Source of the DNA: Gammaproteobacteria bacterium
GTDB taxonomy: Bacteria; Pseudomonadota; Gammaproteobacteria; Pseudomonadales; Pseudohongiellaceae
Direction: 5' to 3'
DNA: 64,000 nt
Assembly: GCA_028818225.1 (NCBI GenBank)
Contig: JAPPOG010000068.1
Coordinates: 1 to 64,000 of the forward strand
Position 1 is the first letter of the stretch. Each line of letters starts with the position of its first letter. Shown here piece by piece: positions 59,719-64,000 of this stretch. The position numbers and the translations under genes are program-made. Below the pieces are notes generated by a model. The model had not been told where the DNA came from, made no database searches, and saw only the letters and a program-made list of their open reading frames with translations.

Positions 59719-60576
59719 CTATATCTTTTTACCTTGAATCAGGACAAGTGTCACAGCGACAAAGAGCAGCAACGCCGGAATTGGTACCCACAGATTCATT
59801 TGTAATACCTCTTCATCCACCAATACATCGGAATAACCGCGCACGATGCGACTCACATCTTGTAAATAAGATGCATCGATCAGGGAAGGTTGAAAGCGAG
59901 CATAAAGAAAATTGGCATAGTCGCCCAGCATTCCCTTGAATATGTCCATGGCCAGGGTAATGCCCAGCGCACTGGTTACAGCCTGAGTAGCGGACTGACT
60001 GAGCACCGAGATCAACAAGCCGAAAGCAATGGCGGCAGGAATTGGCATTAGCGCCAGTTGCAGGCCCGTGTGTATCTCAAAAAGAATTTCTTCTTCGCTG
60101 ATTAACTCAAAGCCGTCTTCCACGATGGGGCCGAACTCCCAGAACAGGCCACTGCATAAATAGGCGGCAATCAGCAATACAAGGATTGAAGCAACTGCCA
60201 GCAGATGCAGGTGCAGGAGCTTGGCCAGCATCAGAGCAGGCCGGCTGACGCGGCGAATCAGCAGGTGCCGCACCATGCCTGTTTCGCGTTCGTAGCTGAA
60301 GCTATAGGCAGCCTGGGCAACCAATAACAGGCCTAGCATAGTAAGTCCGGTGCTCATGCTATCGACGAAATAGCCGTAGGCATTGGCACTTACTACTTCA
60401 TCAAAACTGGCATTACCCAATAATGAATCCCTTGCAGCCTGGCCGGTTTCCGTCACCCAAAGTAGTAAGTTTTGTAGCACAACGATTAGCGCAGGTGCCA
60501 ATATAATTAACTTGCTGGAAAAAGTTCGCAGTGCAATGAACATTTCCGATTTGAGAGCAGTGACAAATCCGTTCAT
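59719..60576 (-). CDS. ABC transporter permease (ABC-2 type)
   Basis: Six hydrophobic segments; YSFSYERETGMVRHLLIRRVSRPALMLAKL; overlaps ATPase gene. Confidence 0.87.
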   Translation of the reverse strand: MNGFVTALKSEMFIALRTFSSKLIILAPALIVVLQNLLLWVTETGQAARDSLLGNASFDEVVSANAYGYFVDSMSTGLTMLGLLLVAQAAYSFSYERETGMVRHLLIRRVSRPALMLAKLLHLHLLAVASILVLLIAAYLCSGLFWEFGPIVEDGFELISEEEILFEIHTGLQLALMPIPAAIAFGLLISVLSQSATQAVTSALGITLAMDIFKGMLGDYANFLYARFQPSLIDASYLQDVSRIVRGYSDVLVDEEVLQMNLWVPIPALLLFVAVTLVLIQGKKI

Positions 60577-61562
60577 GCCTGCTCCTCACTGGTAATTGAG
60601 CGAAATAAATTACCCAGAGAGGCCTTTTGTACAATTAATTCGCTAACGGGAATATTATTGGCCACCAGCTGGCTGTTTAAGTCTGCAGACTCTAATTCCG
60701 CAGTTTCCAATTGAATGTAACCATTCAAGTCTTCATTGCTGATGGCAACGTCACTTCTCTGCTTTAAGTAAGTCAGGGCGCTTTCCCTGGCTTCGGTGCT
60801 GAGTAACAAGCTGTGCCTGGTTGCAGCTAACAAGTTTTCGATTGTGTTGCTCACCGCGATGGCGCCATCATGAAGTATGGCAATGTGACTGCAAATGTTT
60901 TCCAGGTAAGGGAGTTGATGGCTGGACAGAAGAAAGGTGGTTCCTTCTTCTTTATTTAGTCTTTTTATTAGCGCCAGCACATCATCGACACCACCAGCAT
61001 CGAGGCCGTTAAACGGTTCGTCCAATATAATTAAATCAGGATTGCTCAAAAGCGCCTGTGCCAGTGAAGCTCGCCGCTTATTGCCGAGGGACAGATGCCG
61101 GACCTTGAAATTGGAAAACTTTTCAATACCCAGCAATTGTTCTACCCGTTCAGGGGTGCGTACCGTATTCTCGCTTAATAGCAGTGCGTGCTCGAGGGAT
61201 TGGCGCACGCTCAGATTCGGGTGCAGGCTTGGTGTGTCGAAAATGCCGACGATTTTTCCCCGGGCCTGGTGCAAAGTTTGGGGTGAGTAATTTAACAAGC
61301 TGATAGCGCCACTGTTAAATTGCTGTAGTCCAAGCAGGCATTCGATAGTAGTAGTCTTGCCGGAACCGTTCAGTCCAACCAGTCCCAGGATTGATCCTTG
61401 TTGAATTGAGAGATTTAAGTCTTTTAAAACAGCGAATGATCCGTAACTTTTATTAAGTCCGTTCACGGATAATGCGAGGGCATTGTTGGCTGCGCTCATT
61501 GGAATTAGATACTGAGAAGCTCGACCCGGCTTATTATATTGGAGAGCCACAGTGCGTGGCAC
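60573..61562 (-). CDS. ABC transporter ATP-binding protein
   Basis: Walker A GLNGSGKTT, signature LSLGNKRRASLAQALL, Walker B LIILDEPFNGLD. Confidence 0.96.
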   Translation of the reverse strand: MPRTVALQYNKPGRASQYLIPMSAANNALALSVNGLNKSYGSFAVLKDLNLSIQQGSILGLVGLNGSGKTTTIECLLGLQQFNSGAISLLNYSPQTLHQARGKIVGIFDTPSLHPNLSVRQSLEHALLLSENTVRTPERVEQLLGIEKFSNFKVRHLSLGNKRRASLAQALLSNPDLIILDEPFNGLDAGGVDDVLALIKRLNKEEGTTFLLSSHQLPYLENICSHIAILHDGAIAVSNTIENLLAATRHSLLLSTEARESALTYLKQRSDVAISNEDLNGYIQLETAELESADLNSQLVANNIPVSELIVQKASLGNLFRSITSEEQA

Positions 61563-61574
61563 TCCAATATCTTA

Positions 61575-64000
61575 CTAATCGACAAATAATTGTTCGACCT
61601 GAACTTCTTCGACCGTGCCAAACTGTTCAAGTTCCTCGGTATCGATGATGGAAAGATCACCAACGATGGAGATGAGTTTTGCTCGGTCTTTTACATGGGC
61701 TTCCTGGAAAGCCTGTAAATCTTCGAGGCTTGCTGTTTGCAGCTCCTGGTATCTTGCTTGCCTCGGGTCTGTTGCAAAGCCAAGGCGTTCCCAGCTTCTT
61801 ACCGCACCAATAACTTCCCGAAAGTTAAGCTTCGAAGTACGGTAGCGATTTAACTGGGAATTGACGGCTTCTTCGAAACGCTCCGAGGAGGAGGGCATGT
61901 TATCGATGAGATCAATAAAGGCATCGAGGGCTTCAACCGTTTTATCTGTCTGGGTGCCAATTGCTCCGAGCATCAGGTTTTCGGCATTAAGTCTACTGCC
62001 CTGGGAATAGCGTGCTTGGGCTGAATAGGCCAGGGCGCGGGCTTCCCGCAATTCCTGAAATACAACACTGGACATGCCGCTGCCAAAGTAATTGGTATAA
62101 ATAGAAGACATCACGGCATCATCAGGATCATAAACACCATCAGCGAATTCGATGCGCACCTGGGCCTGGGCAGTCTGCTGGTCAACCACCATCAATTCGG
62201 TTTCATCGATTTGTCTTGCGGTTCTGAACCTGAAGTCAGGTGTGTCCTGCAGTTCACCTTCGATGGTGTGATGACGACGCAAAACTTCTACCAGGTCTTC
62301 CAGTGGCATCGAGCCGGTATAAGCAATGGTGTGTTTGTAATTAAGCAGGTCTGACGGCAGGGACATTAACTCATCGAGCTTGGTATCCATAATCGCTTGC
62401 GAAGTGAGTGCTTCCAGCAAGGGAGACTCTTCGCCGTAACGGTTATACAGGTAGAGTGCTTGCGCGATGGCAGGTGGCGAACTCTTTCTGTCTTCGCGGG
62501 TTTTCAACAGGATTCCTTTCAATTGCTCCAGGGTTTGTTCGTCTGTTGCTGGTGTCTTGATTAGCTCCATCATGAGCGCAACAGAATTTTCGAATTGTTC
62601 ATCAAGGCCTGACAGAGAAAATGCTGAAGAGTTTTCGCCAGCGCCGAAACGAAATTCCGATCCCATGCGATACCATTCTTTCTGTAATTCCTCATTAGTC
62701 ATGTTTAGTGTGCCGGCGACGTCCATCAGTGAAGCTGACAAGCCAAGCTTCTCATTTTCTTCGGTGCCAACTTCTACCCCGATTGAAAAGGTAAACAAAT
62801 CATTGAGTGGGTTCGGCGCGTAATAGAGCTCAACACCGTCGGCGAATTCGATGACTCGATAGTCAGTGTCTGCCTCAACAAAGGAAGGCTCGATTTCATC
62901 GTATTCCATCGCCAGTATGCGTGCAGCGAATTCTGACTGACGAGTTGGATCGATGCTGACCGGATCAATCTGGGGTTTCTCTACTGGCGGAACCACATGT
63001 TGATCATCGACGCGATAGACTGATACGTAATCGTCGCCAAAATATTTGTTGGCAACGGCTACCACGTCTGCTTTCGTCAGCTGCTCCATGCGATCTAATT
63101 CAGCTATGTGAAAATCCCACTCCGAGCCTTCGATGAAAGACTGGCGCATAATGCCCACTCTTGCTGTATTGAATTCCAGGCTGGCTTTCTCGTTCTTCTT
63201 AAAGTCATTAATGATGGCGGGGATAATCCATTCTTCGAAGTTGCCAGCTTTAATATTTTCGATTTGCGCCAGCAGTAAATCTTCAACTTCGGCCAGTGAT
63301 TGATCCTGTTTGGGCACGCCAAACAGATTCTGGGATCCGTAATCGTTGAGAAACAGGGGCGATGAACCAGCATTAGATACCAGTTGCTGTTGATTCAGGT
63401 TGAGATTGATTAATCCTGCAGTACGATTGTCGAGAATCATGTCTACCAGGATTAATGCTTCCTTGTCTGCGTGGCCGTTTGCAGCAGTGCGAAAGGCAAT
63501 GGAAACCTGTTCTTCACCCGGATATTGAACGGTTCTGCGCTCCGCCCCTGCCAAGGGTGGTTCAACCCATGGGCCAACTTCTGGCACAGGCTTGCTTTCC
63601 CAGTGGCCAAATTTGTCACTGATCAGGGCAATGGTTTCTTCAATATCGATATCGCCACTGATGAAAATGCCCATATTGTTGGGCACATAATAAGTGTCGA
63701 AATAGTCCTGGATGTAGACCAGGGAAGGGTTCTTTAAATGGTCAACCGTACCTATGGTGGGTTGTTGCCCGTAAGGATGAATTTTGTAGAGCAACTCATC
63801 TATGGCCGTGCCAATAATGCGGCCCGCATTATCCAGTGTTCTATTCTTCTCTTCGTAAACCGTTTCTAATTCCGTGTGAAAAAGTCTGAAAACCGGATTT
63901 ACAAATCGATCTGACTCAATTTCAGCCCACTGTTGCAGACGGTTGGATGGCAGGCCGACCTTATAAACTGTTTCTTCATACCAGGTATGGGCGTTGAGTC
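61575..64000 (-). CDS. M16 family zinc peptidase (C-terminal part; gene runs off the window edge)
   Basis: ORF reported to 63794 stays open to the edge (…LNAHTWYEETVYKVGLPSNRLQQWAEIESDRFVNPVFRLFHTELETVYEEKNRTLDN…); VYFGSGMSSVVFQELREARALAYSA-type C-terminal domain. Confidence 0.94.
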   Translation of the reverse strand, partial: LNAHTWYEETVYKVGLPSNRLQQWAEIESDRFVNPVFRLFHTELETVYEEKNRTLDNAGRIIGTAIDELLYKIHPYGQQPTIGTVDHLKNPSLVYIQDYFDTYYVPNNMGIFISGDIDIEETIALISDKFGHWESKPVPEVGPWVEPPLAGAERRTVQYPGEEQVSIAFRTAANGHADKEALILVDMILDNRTAGLINLNLNQQQLVSNAGSSPLFLNDYGSQNLFGVPKQDQSLAEVEDLLLAQIENIKAGNFEEWIIPAIINDFKKNEKASLEFNTARVGIMRQSFIEGSEWDFHIAELDRMEQLTKADVVAVANKYFGDDYVSVYRVDDQHVVPPVEKPQIDPVSIDPTRQSEFAARILAMEYDEIEPSFVEADTDYRVIEFADGVELYYAPNPLNDLFTFSIGVEVGTEENEKLGLSASLMDVAGTLNMTNEELQKEWYRMGSEFRFGAGENSSAFSLSGLDEQFENSVALMMELIKTPATDEQTLEQLKGILLKTREDRKSSPPAIAQALYLYNRYGEESPLLEALTSQAIMDTKLDELMSLPSDLLNYKHTIAYTGSMPLEDLVEVLRRHHTIEGELQDTPDFRFRTARQIDETELMVVDQQTAQAQVRIEFADGVYDPDDAVMSSIYTNYFGSGMSSVVFQELREARALAYSAQARYSQGSRLNAENLMLGAIGTQTDKTVEALDAFIDLIDNMPSSSERFEEAVNSQLNRYRTSKLNFREVIGAVRSWERLGFATDPRQARYQELQTASLEDLQAFQEAHVKDRAKLISIVGDLSIIDTEELEQFGTVEEVQVEQLFVD

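Overview
The window is 64 kb of gammaproteobacterial-like chromosome, gene-dense, and I found no rRNA, tRNA, CRISPR array or prophage. Blocks from left to right: (1) 0.1-9.6 kb, a light/oxidative-stress-type neighbourhood: FeS-type cryptochrome/photolyase, DUF4345-like, DUF523-DUF1722, SOUL heme-binding, DUF3429-like, DCC thiol-oxidoreductase, SDR, three tiny membrane proteins, a PHB-depolymerase-like esterase and a renalase-like FAD oxidoreductase. (2) 9.7-21.4 kb, periplasmic catabolism: two alkaline-phosphatase-superfamily proteins, GMC oxidoreductase, CIA30, NHL propeller, PQQ-type sugar dehydrogenase, DUF6152 and a Tat-exported sugar phosphate isomerase/epimerase. (3) 20-25.3 kb, a patchwork of short repeated motifs (TCTGACCCC / AATAAATCTGTCCC / CCTCCGTCCCC types) around single genes, with a C-terminal remnant of a REP-associated (RAYT/Y1) transposase directly abutting one copy. 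(4) 25.4-29.4 kb, a three-subunit molybdo-hydroxylase operon with a Tat signal on the 2Fe-2S subunit, next to a di-heme cytochrome c gene. (5) 29.8-42.4 kb: thrombospondin-3-repeat protein, orphan UmuD with a near-consensus LexA box touching the start codon, S46 peptidase, a secreted caspase-like/PPC protein split by a frameshift, UvrA, Ssb and a candidate structured RNA between uvrA and ssb. (6) 42.7-50 kb: MoeA, DUF2333, DUF2937, a SulP transporter with an in-frame amber codon and a Ca/Na antiporter with a frameshift. (7) 50-54 kb: a medium-chain reductase and TRAP-TAXI transporter. (8) 54.4-64 kb: a tightly packed minus-strand operon of M16 peptidase, ABC ATPase, ABC permease, PDZ lipoprotein and two FG-GAP propeller proteins. 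This last block is the best candidate for an uncharacterised multi-gene system. All family assignments come from reading translated sequence and were not checked by database search.
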